NCBI GenBank assembly: GCA_023664265.1
Contig: JAMPFV010000001.1
Location: forward strand, 513,077 to 569,819
Direction of reading: 5' to 3'
Origin: Roseburia sp.
GTDB taxonomy: Bacteria; Bacillota; Clostridia; Lachnospirales; Lachnospiraceae
DNA: 56,743 nt
Shown: piece by piece, positions 16,925-25,200 of the stretch
How positions within the stretch are numbered: position 1 is the first letter of the stretch
Layout of the letters: each line of letters begins with the position of its first letter
Made by a program: the position numbers and the translations under genes
The notes under the pieces: model-generated
The model's database searches: none
The model's input: the letters and a program-made list of their open reading frames with translations, nothing else
Told to the model about the DNA's origin: nothing

Positions 16925-17527
16925 CTAATCGTTCCGTATGTATGTCGGCTGCTCACCAAAGATGATTTCGCCGGTAGCCGCGTCCATCGATTCAATAATG
17001 GCAAGGGATTCGAGCCGACAGCCGAGGCTGCGGATGACTCTGCCGCCCGGCTGAAAGCCTTTTTCTATAGCGATTCCGATTCCGGCAACGGTCGCCCCTG
17101 CCTCCTTCACAATGGAAATCAGCCCCTGAAGCGCACAGCCGTTTGCAAGGAAATCGTCAATAATCAGAATATGCTCTCCCGCGGAGAGAAATTTCTTTGA
17201 CACAATCACTTGGTTCTTACATTTATGGGTAAAAGACTCCACCTCCGCAATATACATTTCCCCGTCAAGATTGACACTCCTTGCCTTCTTAGCGAAAACG
17301 ACCGGCACCTTAAAATACCGCGCCGTGATACAGGCAATGCCGATTCCCGACGCTTCAATGGTCAGTATTTTATCCGGTTTCTCGTTCTGAAAGCGGCGCA
17401 GAAACTCCTCGCCCATCTGTTCAAACAGCTCAATGTCCATCTGATGATTCAGAAAGCTGTCCACCTTGAGCACATTGCCCTCCTTCACGATTCCATCTCG
17501 CTGTATCCGTTCCTCAAGAAAATTCAT
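16925..17527 (-). CDS. xpt: Xanthine phosphoribosyltransferase
   Basis: A 200-residue purine-salvage enzyme that converts xanthine and PRPP to XMP. It has the typical N-terminus ([28 protein letters not shown]) and the PRPP loop [16 protein letters not shown]. The ATG at 17527 has AAAGGA eight bases upstream; the longer open frame runs into the repeat array. In many Firmicutes xpt follows a purine riboswitch, but I see none here; the leader region instead holds four 69-bp repeats. Confidence 0.93.
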   Translation of the reverse strand: MNFLEERIQRDGIVKEGNVLKVDSFLNHQMDIELFEQMGEEFLRRFQNEKPDKILTIEASGIGIACITARYFKVPVVFAKKARSVNLDGEMYIAEVESFTHKCKNQVIVSKKFLSAGEHILIIDDFLANGCALQGLISIVKEAGATVAGIGIAIEKGFQPGGRVIRSLGCRLESLAIIESMDAATGEIIFGEQPTYIRND

Positions 17528-17585
17528 CTTTGTGTGTCCTTTCGTCTCTGTATTCCACTGCCGTCCGATATAATCACTGCATCCA

Positions 17586-17872
17586 TTATACCATGACTGC
17601 ATTCGCAGTCACGGTATATCATGCCCATTCGGGCGAGTATAATGTCTATCGACATTATACCATGACTGCATTCGCAGTCACGGTATATCATGCCCATTCG
17701 GGCGAGTATAATGTCTATCGACATTATACCATGACTGCATTCGCAATCACGGTATAATCATGCCCATTCGGGCGAGTATAATGTCTATCGACATTATACC
17801 ATGACTGCATTCGCAGTCACGGTATATCATGCCCATTCGGGCGAGTATAATGTCTATCGACATTATACCATC
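17586..17872. repeat. Four 69-bp tandem repeats, each with three hairpins
   Basis: Units start at 17586, 17655, 17724 and 17794 (the third is 70 bp through one extra A), with a 10-base partial at 17863. Each unit holds three back-to-back inverted repeats with four-base loops: ACCATGACTGC-ATTC-GCAGTCACGGT (10 of 11), GCCC-ATTC-GGGC, and TATAATGTC-TATC-GACATTATA (perfect). The last is a palindrome that presents TATAAT on both strands. At 69 bp the unit is 23 codons. The array occupies the region between xpt and the response regulator. There are no unique spacers, so it is not CRISPR. Confidence 0.9.
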
Positions 17873-17960
17873 AATATCTCCGTTTCACTATGCCTATTTT
17901 CAACAATTGCCCTTTTATGGTCATAGCCGTAATTATTCAACCATGCCATTTGTTGGTGTC

Positions 17961-18025
17961 CGCCCTATACAAGCCGCCCTTCGTGAGCAGGTTCCACGGT
18001 CATTTTGCACAATCATTTCTACATG
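17961..18025 (+). repeat. Dispersed hairpin repeat, copy B
   Basis: Matches the complement of 129-206 from CGCCCTATA to CATTTCT.CATG with roughly 80% identity, apart from about 12 missing bases in one arm. It ends just before the -35 box of the downstream two-component operon. Confidence 0.7.
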
Positions 18026-18039
18026 ACTGAACTGCTCCC

Positions 18040-18068
18040 TTGCATTTTGGATTTTCAGAACTTATAAT
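18040..18068 (+). promoter_or_regulatory. Promoter of the two-component operon
   Basis: TTGCAT (18040-18045), 17-base spacer, TATAAT (18063-18068), 50 bases before the response regulator start. Confidence 0.75.
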
Positions 18069-18118
18069 AGAGCTCGACACGCGAAAAGCCATCCCATTCG
18101 ATAAGGAGACCTTGTACT

Positions 18119-18805
18119 ATGGCAAACATTCTCGTTGTGGAGGACAATCACGATTATCAGGAATTATTACAGAACTTTCTGGAGAGCGCGCGGCACGAGG
18201 TAATGGCCGCAGGTGACGGCGCCTCGGCAATGGCGCTGCTCTCCCTGCGTCCCGTTGACTTGGTTCTGCTGGACATCATGCTGCCGGAGACCGACGGCTT
18301 TACCGTCTGCCAAAATATCCGCAGACAGTACCATGCGCTTCCCATCATCATGCTGACAGCCTTGGACGGCGAGGAGTGTCAGATGCGCGGCTACGAGCTT
18401 CATATTGACGACTATATCACTAAGCCCGTCTCGATGGCGCTGCTGCTGCACAAGGTCGAGGCAATCCTGCGCAGGACAAGGCCCGCCCCGACGCCGAATG
18501 CAGATGCGTGTGAAGCGCTCCAATTCGCGGATATCCGCTTGAACCTGAGCACCCATACGGTTCATGTCTCAGACAAGCCTGTCGAATTTACGCTCCGTGA
18601 GTTTGAAATCCTGCAGGAGCTGATACAGGCGTCGGGGACCGTCGTGACCCGAAAAGCCCTGATTGAAAAGCTCTGGGGGTCTGATTTTTACGGGGACACG
18701 CGGATTGTCGATACGCATATGAAAAATATCCGCAGAAAATTAGGCGCCTCCGACTGTATTGAGACGGTCCGCGGCGTCGGCTATAAGCTGAGAAAGGCAG
18801 AATGA
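18119..18805 (+). CDS. OmpR/PhoB-type response regulator
   Basis: A 228-residue transcription factor: receiver domain (1-118) with phosphoacceptor Asp52 in LVLLDIMLP, Thr/Lys switch residues (IIMLTA, ITKPV), then a winged-helix DNA-binding domain (about 135-226) ending GVGYKLRKAE. The stop overlaps the kinase start (ATGA). Its likely target is the ABC operon at 21394-25188, now separated by an opposite-strand toxin-like operon. Confidence 0.95.
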   Translation: MANILVVEDNHDYQELLQNFLESARHEVMAAGDGASAMALLSLRPVDLVLLDIMLPETDGFTVCQNIRRQYHALPIIMLTALDGEECQMRGYELHIDDYITKPVSMALLLHKVEAILRRTRPAPTPNADACEALQFADIRLNLSTHTVHVSDKPVEFTLREFEILQELIQASGTVVTRKALIEKLWGSDFYGDTRIVDTHMKNIRRKLGASDCIETVRGVGYKLRKAE

Positions 18806-20160
18806 TGAAAAAGCTTACCGCGAGAACCTTTCTTTTCCTGTTACTGCTCTCCCTGTTTATCAGCCTGCTTGCGTATGGCTGTATTTGGATTTTCCTCCCC
18901 TACGCAAATGAGCAAAAGGCGCAGCACGCACTGGAGCGCAAGTCCGAGCAGTATGCCGCCCTGCTCCGCGGGACGAAGCGCGCCGACAGCGGGCCGGTTT
19001 TTATGAGCCTTCTGCACGAGACGGATATGGACTTTCTGGTGACAGACGGCAATGGAACATGCATCAACCCCTTTACCCTTGAGCAGACCGATGAACAGGT
19101 CCTTGAGGGCGAGCCTTATCCGTTTCGCTTCGCGGATTCCACGGAGGAGTATTTGCTCATCACCCGCTATAATTCCGCGCGCTCCGCTGAGATTACCAAG
19201 GCCATGCAAAGGAGCATCCCCTATGTGCTTCTGAGCATTCTTCTGTTGTCGGGAGTTGGCGCGTTTCTCTTCTCGCACTATACGACACTGCCTATCATCC
19301 GCATCAGCCGGATTGCGGATAAGATTGCCAGCCTCGACTTTAGCTGGTACTGCCCCGACATGCGCGATGATGAAATTGGCGCGCTCTCGCAGAGCATCAA
19401 CGAGCTGTCGGATAAGCTGCACGCCGCCTTGGAGGAAATCACCCGCCGCAATGCGCTCTTGGAGGATGAAATCGCCCTTGAGCGGGAACGGGAGCGCCGC
19501 AGGCTGCTCTTTTTCTCCGGCGTATCCCACGAGCTGAAAACGCCGATTGCAACCGTTATCGGGCAGCTTGAGGGAATGCAGGCGCAGATCGGCGTCTATC
19601 GGGACAGGGAAAAATATCTCGCGCGCAGCACGGAAATTCTGCAATCCCTGAACCGGCTGATTCGGGAAATGCTCGCCATCTCCCGCCTTGACCTCGAAAC
19701 GCAGACGGACTTAAAGCCTGTCTGTCTCTCTGCGCTTGTCCGCTCGCTGCTTGAGGATTACGCCGACTACGCCGCGCTCTTCCCGATTACCGTCAGCAGT
19801 GAAATCGCGTCAGATATTCAGGTGTACGGCGATGCGCAGCTTCTGCAAAAGGCGCTCGGGAATGTTATCGGGAACGCCATTTTGCACTCGCAGGAAAACG
19901 GCCGCGTGACAGTGGCGCTCTCACCCTCCGACAGCGGCGCTGTCTTCTCCGTGCACAATGCGCCCGCCCACATTGACGAAAGGCATCTCCCGCATCTGTT
20001 TGACGCCTTTTACCGCGTCAACCGCTCCGAGCAGGGCAGCGGACTTGGGCTCTATATCACGCGGATGATTCTTGAGACATACCATGTCCCGCATTCCATT
20101 GAGAATACGGCAGACGGCGTGCGCTTTTGCGCGGTCTTTGAGGGAGCTGAAAAATCTTAG
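18802..20160 (+). CDS. Membrane sensor histidine kinase
   Basis: A 452-residue kinase partner of the preceding regulator. The first transmembrane helix is at about 8-32, an extracellular sensor domain spans about 33-135, a second helix about 138-160, then a HAMP linker, the dimerisation/phosphoacceptor domain with His243 (GVSHELKTPIAT) and an ATPase domain (NVIGNAILHS, then GSGLGLYITRM). Translation is coupled to the regulator by the ATGA overlap. The signal is unknown; the adjacent ABC system suggests envelope or antibiotic stress. Confidence 0.94.
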   Translation: MMKKLTARTFLFLLLLSLFISLLAYGCIWIFLPYANEQKAQHALERKSEQYAALLRGTKRADSGPVFMSLLHETDMDFLVTDGNGTCINPFTLEQTDEQVLEGEPYPFRFADSTEEYLLITRYNSARSAEITKAMQRSIPYVLLSILLLSGVGAFLFSHYTTLPIIRISRIADKIASLDFSWYCPDMRDDEIGALSQSINELSDKLHAALEEITRRNALLEDEIALERERERRRLLFFSGVSHELKTPIATVIGQLEGMQAQIGVYRDREKYLARSTEILQSLNRLIREMLAISRLDLETQTDLKPVCLSALVRSLLEDYADYAALFPITVSSEIASDIQVYGDAQLLQKALGNVIGNAILHSQENGRVTVALSPSDSGAVFSVHNAPAHIDERHLPHLFDAFYRVNRSEQGSGLGLYITRMILETYHVPHSIENTADGVRFCAVFEGAEKS

Positions 20161-20167
20161 CTTTAGC

Positions 20168-20398
20168 TTATATCTCTGCCTGAATCAGTTTCCCAAAATT
20201 CCTTTCATCCTGAAAAATCCCATAAATATATGCCGAGCTTTCAAGATACAGCCCCGTCTCAATATCCGTAAGTCTGTCAAAGGTTTGCGAGTTATAAAAA
20301 ATCCGCATCGCTTCGTCATACTCCATTTGCTGTTCTCTAACCATATATTCAATAATGTCCTGAATACTATACTCCATTAGCTGTTGCTGCTTTGTCAC
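20168..20398 (-). CDS. Small protein of the DUF3990 operon, family unknown
   Basis: A 76-residue acidic, helical protein (MEYSIQDIIEYMVREQQ region, ending FGKLIQAEI). I do not recognise a family with confidence. The GTG at 20396-20398 is chosen because it overlaps the stop of the DUF3990 gene (GTGA), continuing the overlap pattern of this operon; no better ribosome site exists. It is the third gene. A role as antitoxin or accessory factor is inference from position and size. Confidence 0.65.
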   Translation of the reverse strand: MTKQQQLMEYSIQDIIEYMVREQQMEYDEAMRIFYNSQTFDRLTDIETGLYLESSAYIYGIFQDERNFGKLIQAEI

Positions 20399-20904
20399 AA
20401 TAAAATCCCCGCTTTCTTTAAAAGCCTTACCGCCTTCTCCGTGTGAAATGAACACTGATTCGTGATTTCCCGAAAGGTCATTCCGTTAATTAATGATTCA
20501 AGCGAAATCAGATTACTCTGGTACTGGCGAAAAAGCACCACCATATCATCATCCGCAATCGGACCGGACACAATATCGTATTTGCAGTCAAAGTTACAAT
20601 CCGCACTGTCAAAATCCGTAAACAATCTGCTTCGGTTGTTCATTACAAATATTGCCCACTTTTCCGAAGGAATCTTACCAAAATCCATCACAGTTAATTC
20701 ATCTTTTCGCATAAAATCATCCGGAATTTCATAAATATTTATAGTCGGTACACCACCGTAAATCCTTGCGACACGTTTTGCCATCTTCTGCGCCTGCTCA
20801 AGTATTTCCGTGGTATAGAATCCCCTGCCAAAATCTTTATACGGGCGGCACAAGGCCAAGTCAATTGACTGTATATCAAGATTTGTTCCATGATATAATG
20901 TCAT
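20395..20904 (-). CDS. DUF3990 protein, likely ADP-ribosyltransferase fold
   Basis: A 169-residue soluble protein. YHGTN (4-8) and DFGRGFYTTE (about 24-33) resemble the NAD-binding HG[T] and G-x-G-[VFI]-Y motifs of PARP/Tpt1-type ADP-ribosyltransferases, and it matches the DUF3990 family, which is grouped with that fold. A catalytic Glu cannot be fixed by eye. It is sandwiched between two small genes with ATGA and GTGA overlaps, the usual layout of a toxin between partners. It may modify a cell component or NAD; the toxin role is inference. Confidence 0.75.
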   Translation of the reverse strand: MTLYHGTNLDIQSIDLALCRPYKDFGRGFYTTEILEQAQKMAKRVARIYGGVPTINIYEIPDDFMRKDELTVMDFGKIPSEKWAIFVMNNRSRLFTDFDSADCNFDCKYDIVSGPIADDDMVVLFRQYQSNLISLESLINGMTFREITNQCSFHTEKAVRLLKKAGILL

Positions 20905-21122
20905 CCCAAGGTTCCTCCATTCTTTTCACAAATCATCAGCATATCGTCCACTGCATCCTCAAGCGACAACGTATGCTCAATATCATAATTCTCTTTCAAA
21001 AATTCTATTGCCTTATACTCAAAGAGAAACTGAAACGCCTCTTTCATTGTCATACCGTGCCTGTAAGCAAACTCGCTGACACAGGTAACAGCGTAATTTA
21101 TTTGTTTTCTTTCATCACTCAT
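20901..21122 (-). CDS. DUF3791 small protein, putative antitoxin
   Basis: A 73-residue helical protein (INYAVTCVSEFAYRHGMTMK, then EHTLSLEDAVDDMLMIC) that matches the DUF3791 family, commonly encoded beside DUF3990 in Clostridia. It is the first gene of the operon, as antitoxins often are. AAAGGAG precedes the ATG. Its stop overlaps the DUF3990 start (ATGA). Predicted partner or neutraliser of the DUF3990 protein (inference from gene order). Confidence 0.75.
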   Translation of the reverse strand: MSDERKQINYAVTCVSEFAYRHGMTMKEAFQFLFEYKAIEFLKENYDIEHTLSLEDAVDDMLMICEKNGGTLG

Positions 21123-21162
21123 AACAGGCTCCTTTCAAGGCTGACAATCATTATTCTCCATA

Positions 21163-21171
21163 ATTATATCA
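21163..21171 (-). promoter_or_regulatory. Extended -10 promoter of the DUF3791 operon
   Basis: Minus strand TGATATAAT, a TGn-extended consensus -10, about 40 bases before the first start codon. No good -35 is present. Confidence 0.45.
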
Positions 21172-21393
21172 CGATACCATCCTGTTTTCCATTCATTTTC
21201 CGTTTTTGACACCACGCCGAAAACAATGCTCCCTCTCCGGATAATCTCCACACAAAATACATCAAAACTCCAGACACTTCTTTGCAAATCTGTGATAAAC
21301 TCTTACTGTCAGCCATAATCGGCACATGAGAAAACGCAAAACATGGCGTTTTTCACCACTATTTGAGCCACTCAAAGCGACACGGAGGATTCT

Positions 21394-22251
21394 ATGAAAA
21401 TTGACGTAAACCATATCACCATGATTTATCCGTCCGGCAAGAAGGCGCTGCAGGACGTTTCCATCCGCGCGGAGAGTCCCTGCTTTATCGGGATTCTGGG
21501 GCCAAACGGCGCCGGCAAGACAACGCTGATGAAGCTGCTGATTGCGGGGCTTCTGCCCACGAAGGGAGAAATCCTGCTCGACGGAAAACCCCTGCTTTCG
21601 CAGGAGCAATATCTGAAATCACAGCTTGGCTATCTGCCGCAGAGCTTTGGCCTGTATGACGAGCTGACCGTATGGCAGTTCCTCGACTATATGGCCGCGC
21701 TCAAAAACGTGAAGGACAAAGCGGCTATCGACGAGGCGCTGGCGCGGACAAGCATGGCGGAACAGAAGCGGGTGCGGATCCGCAGCCTCTCCGGCGGACA
21801 GCGCCAGCGGGTCGGAATCGCGCAGGCGCTGTTGGGAAATCCGCAGCTTATGATTCTGGATGAGCCGACGGTCGGGTTGGACCCCGAGGAACGCGTAAAG
21901 TTCCGCAACATTTTCTCGGAGATGGCGCAGGACAAGATTATTCTGCTCTCCACCCATATTGTCGAAGATGTGCAGGCCGTGTGCAATCGGGTGCTTGTCA
22001 TCCACGACGGCCTTGTCCTTTTTGACGGGACGCCGTCCGCGCTTATCGCCCGAACAAAAGCGCATGTCGGCATGTATCTCTCCCACCTCCGAGACACGCC
22101 TCCTGAGGGCTGTCTGGTCGTCTCGAAGGTTCACACCGCAGAGGGGATTCGGTGCCGTATTGTGGCAGAGCAGCTCCCCGCCTTTGCGCAGGCCGTCGAG
22201 CCGACGCTTGAGGATGCCTATCTGTATTGCATTCATCGGGAAGCCCATTAA
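21394..22251 (+). CDS. ABC transporter ATP-binding protein
   Basis: A 285-residue ATPase with Walker A GPNGAGKTT (about 37-45), the Q-loop LPQSFGLYDELTV, the signature LSGGQRQRVGIAQ and Walker B LMILDEPTVGLD. It is the first gene of a three-gene plus-strand operon with two permease-type membrane proteins. GGAGG precedes the ATG at 21394. Short inverted repeats (GAAAACGC/GCGTTTTTC near 21331-21355 and TTTGAG/CTCAAA near 21361) lie in its leader. Likely regulated by the two-component system at 18119-20160. Confidence 0.93.
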   Translation: MKIDVNHITMIYPSGKKALQDVSIRAESPCFIGILGPNGAGKTTLMKLLIAGLLPTKGEILLDGKPLLSQEQYLKSQLGYLPQSFGLYDELTVWQFLDYMAALKNVKDKAAIDEALARTSMAEQKRVRIRSLSGGQRQRVGIAQALLGNPQLMILDEPTVGLDPEERVKFRNIFSEMAQDKIILLSTHIVEDVQAVCNRVLVIHDGLVLFDGTPSALIARTKAHVGMYLSHLRDTPPEGCLVVSKVHTAEGIRCRIVAEQLPAFAQAVEPTLEDAYLYCIHREAH

Positions 22252-22271
22252 GAAAGGAGGCATCCGACGCC

Positions 22272-24461
22272 ATGAAACTGTTTTCCAAGGGAGCCTTCTC
22301 CCTGTACCGCGTAGAGCTGCGGCGGCTTCTGCTGTCCAAGGCCGTATGGTGCGTCTCGCTTTTCTGCCTGCTCGCACCGCTTTTGGGGTATCTTCTGCCC
22401 TTTTTCAGTGATTCCCGCACTATGTCGGGGCGCTACATCGCCAACCCCGTTTTGGCGGGAACCGTTGTCGGCGCCCTTCTCTGGGCCGGACTGACGATAG
22501 CGGAGGCGGACAGACTGCACCGCAGCGGCGTCAGTGTGCTGGCAGATGCGATTATCTCCCCTGTCAGGCTGTCGGCGGCGAGAGCCTTCGCGCTGCTGAC
22601 CATCGCCGCTCTTGTGACGGCTCTTACCGCGCTGGCCTGTCTGCCCTATACAGTGATAAAAATGGACTACCTGTTTGCGGGCAGCTTTTACATCGCAAAC
22701 TTCCTGATACTGATGCTGCCTACATGGTGGATTTCGATACTGTTCGCGGACGCCTTCTACGGGATTACGCGCCGTGTCGAGCTTTCCGTTATGCTCTACG
22801 CAGGGCTGGTCTGCGTCAATATCGGCAGCATTTTATTCTACGATTATTTTATGCGCTGGCTGAGCCCCCGCATTATCTCCTACTCGGACGGCTTTTCCTC
22901 TATCTGGCCGCTGCGCGTGGTATTTTATACGCGGCTTCTCTGGGTATGCTTTGCCGGCGGCGTTTGGCTGGTCTCGACCCTGTGCGTCCGCAGGTATCAG
23001 CGCGGGCTTCTCTTTTCTCTTGCGCGCGGCTTGAGGCGGATTGGCGTCCTGCTGCCCGCCCTCCTTCTGATTGCCGCGGGTATCGCCCTGTGGCGGTTCC
23101 AGCCCTTTATCGACCACGGTCCGAAGGAATATGTCTTTGACAACGACGCGGAGGAGGACGAGACGGATATCGGTGTTATCAGGACCATTCGCTACAGCAT
23201 TCGGACACAGCCCGCGCTCGGACTGCTGTACGCAAGGGCGGAATACGACATCCAACGCCCCTGCCAAGGCAAAGACAAGCTGGCATTGAGCCCGGGCTAT
23301 AAAATCACGAGGATGACTTACGGCGGTTCGGAGGTTGCCTTTGAGACGGCAGCGGACGACCTGAACGGCTGGCGCTCCACTTATTTTGAGCTTCCGCAGG
23401 AGTGGGACAAAACGCTGGTAATCGAATACGAGGGCTTCCCCACAATTTCCCGCGCCACGGCATTATACCGCGCGGACGACTGCATTGACCCGAACTATAT
23501 ATCGCTCTCCCCTGCGTCCCTCTTTCCCCAACTGAATAATTATTACAGCCCGCAGGGAACCGCCTCGGTGGCGCTGACCATCCCCGCGCACCTGACGCCC
23601 CTTTTAAACTACGCTCCGATGACGGAATCTGTCGATAACGGGGACGGCACGAGGACATGGAACGCCCCGTGCTCCAAGTATGTTATGAATTTTACGGCGG
23701 GCGACTATGTGATTGAAACGATTCCCGTCGATGATCTGAACATTGATTTTGTCTACGGAAAAGCCTACCAAAGCGTTGTTGAGAAAAGCGATGTCTGCAA
23801 GGCGGTTGCCGACGTATTTACCTACTGCGGCGAACACTACGGAAGGCTTCCGTGGGCGCAGGACAACCGCCTCCTGCTCCAGCAGAGAAGCTCGATGGTC
23901 ATGGGCGGCTATGCGCTCCCTGGCGTGTCGCAATGGTTTGAGACGGTGCTGTCGCCGGATACGCTGAGCGATCCGAACAAGGGCGCCAGCGCAACGGAGG
24001 TCTTTATCCACGAGATGGTACATCAGTGGTGGGGCGGACTTGGTCTGAGCTGTCAGGAGGACGAGCTGTGGAGCGACGAAGGGCTGACCGTCTACGCCAC
24101 CTATCGGATTGTCAAGAAGACCTACGGCGAGCTCTACGCGCAGCAGTATTATGTCGATGTGTGGAGGGAGGCCGTGGAACTGCAGAACCGTAGCTTCTAC
24201 AACCGCCATCCCGAATATGTTTCGCTGCTGCCCGACCTGTATCAGGCAGAGCTGAGAATGTCCAACAGCGGCGTCAACCATTACAACCGTATGCCGCTGA
24301 TGATTCTGAAGGCACAGGAGCTGGTCGGCGGCGAGGAGGCCATGGACGCGATTCTGCGGCAGATGTATGCCGACAGGGAGCTTTTTGACCAAAATCATTT
24401 CAGTTATCAGGATTTTCTGCGCTACTGTGGATTGACAAAGGAGGCGTTACGTCTTGAGTAA
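22272..24461 (+). CDS. ABC permease-like protein fused to an M1 metallopeptidase
   Basis: A 729-residue protein. The first 290 residues hold about seven transmembrane helices of ABC-2 permease type. The rest is an outer M1-type gluzincin domain with HEMVHQWWG (His580, Glu581, His584) and Glu603 eighteen residues later in WSDEGLT, the exact HEXXH-X18-E zinc site. A GxMEN-like substrate loop is not clear, but MGGYALPG occupies its place. The ATG at 22272 has AGGAGG eleven bases upstream. It should cut or trim a peptide at the membrane surface while the transporter moves it. Confidence 0.88.
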   Translation: MKLFSKGAFSLYRVELRRLLLSKAVWCVSLFCLLAPLLGYLLPFFSDSRTMSGRYIANPVLAGTVVGALLWAGLTIAEADRLHRSGVSVLADAIISPVRLSAARAFALLTIAALVTALTALACLPYTVIKMDYLFAGSFYIANFLILMLPTWWISILFADAFYGITRRVELSVMLYAGLVCVNIGSILFYDYFMRWLSPRIISYSDGFSSIWPLRVVFYTRLLWVCFAGGVWLVSTLCVRRYQRGLLFSLARGLRRIGVLLPALLLIAAGIALWRFQPFIDHGPKEYVFDNDAEEDETDIGVIRTIRYSIRTQPALGLLYARAEYDIQRPCQGKDKLALSPGYKITRMTYGGSEVAFETAADDLNGWRSTYFELPQEWDKTLVIEYEGFPTISRATALYRADDCIDPNYISLSPASLFPQLNNYYSPQGTASVALTIPAHLTPLLNYAPMTESVDNGDGTRTWNAPCSKYVMNFTAGDYVIETIPVDDLNIDFVYGKAYQSVVEKSDVCKAVADVFTYCGEHYGRLPWAQDNRLLLQQRSSMVMGGYALPGVSQWFETVLSPDTLSDPNKGASATEVFIHEMVHQWWGGLGLSCQEDELWSDEGLTVYATYRIVKKTYGELYAQQYYVDVWREAVELQNRSFYNRHPEYVSLLPDLYQAELRMSNSGVNHYNRMPLMILKAQELVGGEEAMDAILRQMYADRELFDQNHFSYQDFLRYCGLTKEALRLE

Positions 24462-25188
24462 GATTTTTTATTATGAATTAAAACGGATGCTGTTGAATAA
24501 GGTATTTCCTGCAATGCTGCTGTTAAACGGCCTGTTCGCGTGTTTTGTCCTGTCAACGGACATTATTCGGGGCGTCGCGTGCACCGCGCCCTTTTCCGGA
24601 TGGAGCTACTGCGCCTATCTCGGGAAAACGCTGCCGCTTGCGGCGGTGACGGTTCTACTGCTGCTCTCCGCCTATTACGGCAAAAAGCAGCGGCAGCTCG
24701 AGGTTCTGACGCTGACAACGCCTGTCACGGCCGCGCGCCAGATGCTGCTGCGAACCGCGGCGGCGGGCGTCTGCTTCGCGCTGATTTTCCTGTTGATAAC
24801 GGTGCTTGCCGCCGTTTTCTACCGCGCGTTTTTCCGATACACGGATTTCGCGGCGTTTCTTCTGCCGTCGCTCCTGCTCGCCCTGCCCTGCTTCCTGCTG
24901 CCGACAGGTCTCGGGCAGCTCCTTGCGGGTCTTCATCGGAGCCTGATTTATGCGCTGTCGGCGATTGTCTTGGCTGCCGCATACTGCGGGCCCCCTACGG
25001 TATTAGATCTGTTCGGCGCGAGGTATTTCTCGGCCTATCCGCTGACGCTCCCCGTCGGCGCGGGCGGGGAACCGCCCTTTGCGCTGACTGCCGCCTTCTG
25101 CGCCGTGCGGCTGCTGTATCTCGCCGCGGGAGCCGTCTGCATTTATTTTACGGCCATGCTCACGGCGCGGAAATCGCGAAAGGCCTGA
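24454..25188 (+). CDS. ABC-2 permease-like membrane protein
   Basis: A 244-residue protein with six hydrophobic helices and a short cytoplasmic basic N-terminus (YYELKRMLLNKVFP), typical of ABC-2 permeases. The start is TTG at 24454, with AAAGGAGG upstream, inside the 3' end of the permease-peptidase gene (8-base overlap). It probably completes the transporter with the ATPase (21394) and the fused permease (22272). It converges with the ABC exporter gene at 25201, with only 12 bases between. Confidence 0.8.
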   Translation: MSKIFYYELKRMLLNKVFPAMLLLNGLFACFVLSTDIIRGVACTAPFSGWSYCAYLGKTLPLAAVTVLLLLSAYYGKKQRQLEVLTLTTPVTAARQMLLRTAAAGVCFALIFLLITVLAAVFYRAFFRYTDFAAFLLPSLLLALPCFLLPTGLGQLLAGLHRSLIYALSAIVLAAAYCGPPTVLDLFGARYFSAYPLTLPVGAGGEPPFALTAAFCAVRLLYLAAGAVCIYFTAMLTARKSRKA

Positions 25189-25200
25189 AAGGTTTATTCC

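Noticed and set aside
17528..17600. Purine riboswitch before xpt
   Set aside because: The leader is short and filled with tandem repeats. None of the conserved core sequence of the guanine aptamer is visible.
17586..17872. CRISPR array
   Set aside because: The whole 69-bp unit repeats without unique spacers, and no cas genes are nearby.
17955..18025. Insertion sequence at the dispersed repeat copies
   Set aside because: No transposase fragment or target duplication is visible at either copy; kept only as a dispersed repeat.
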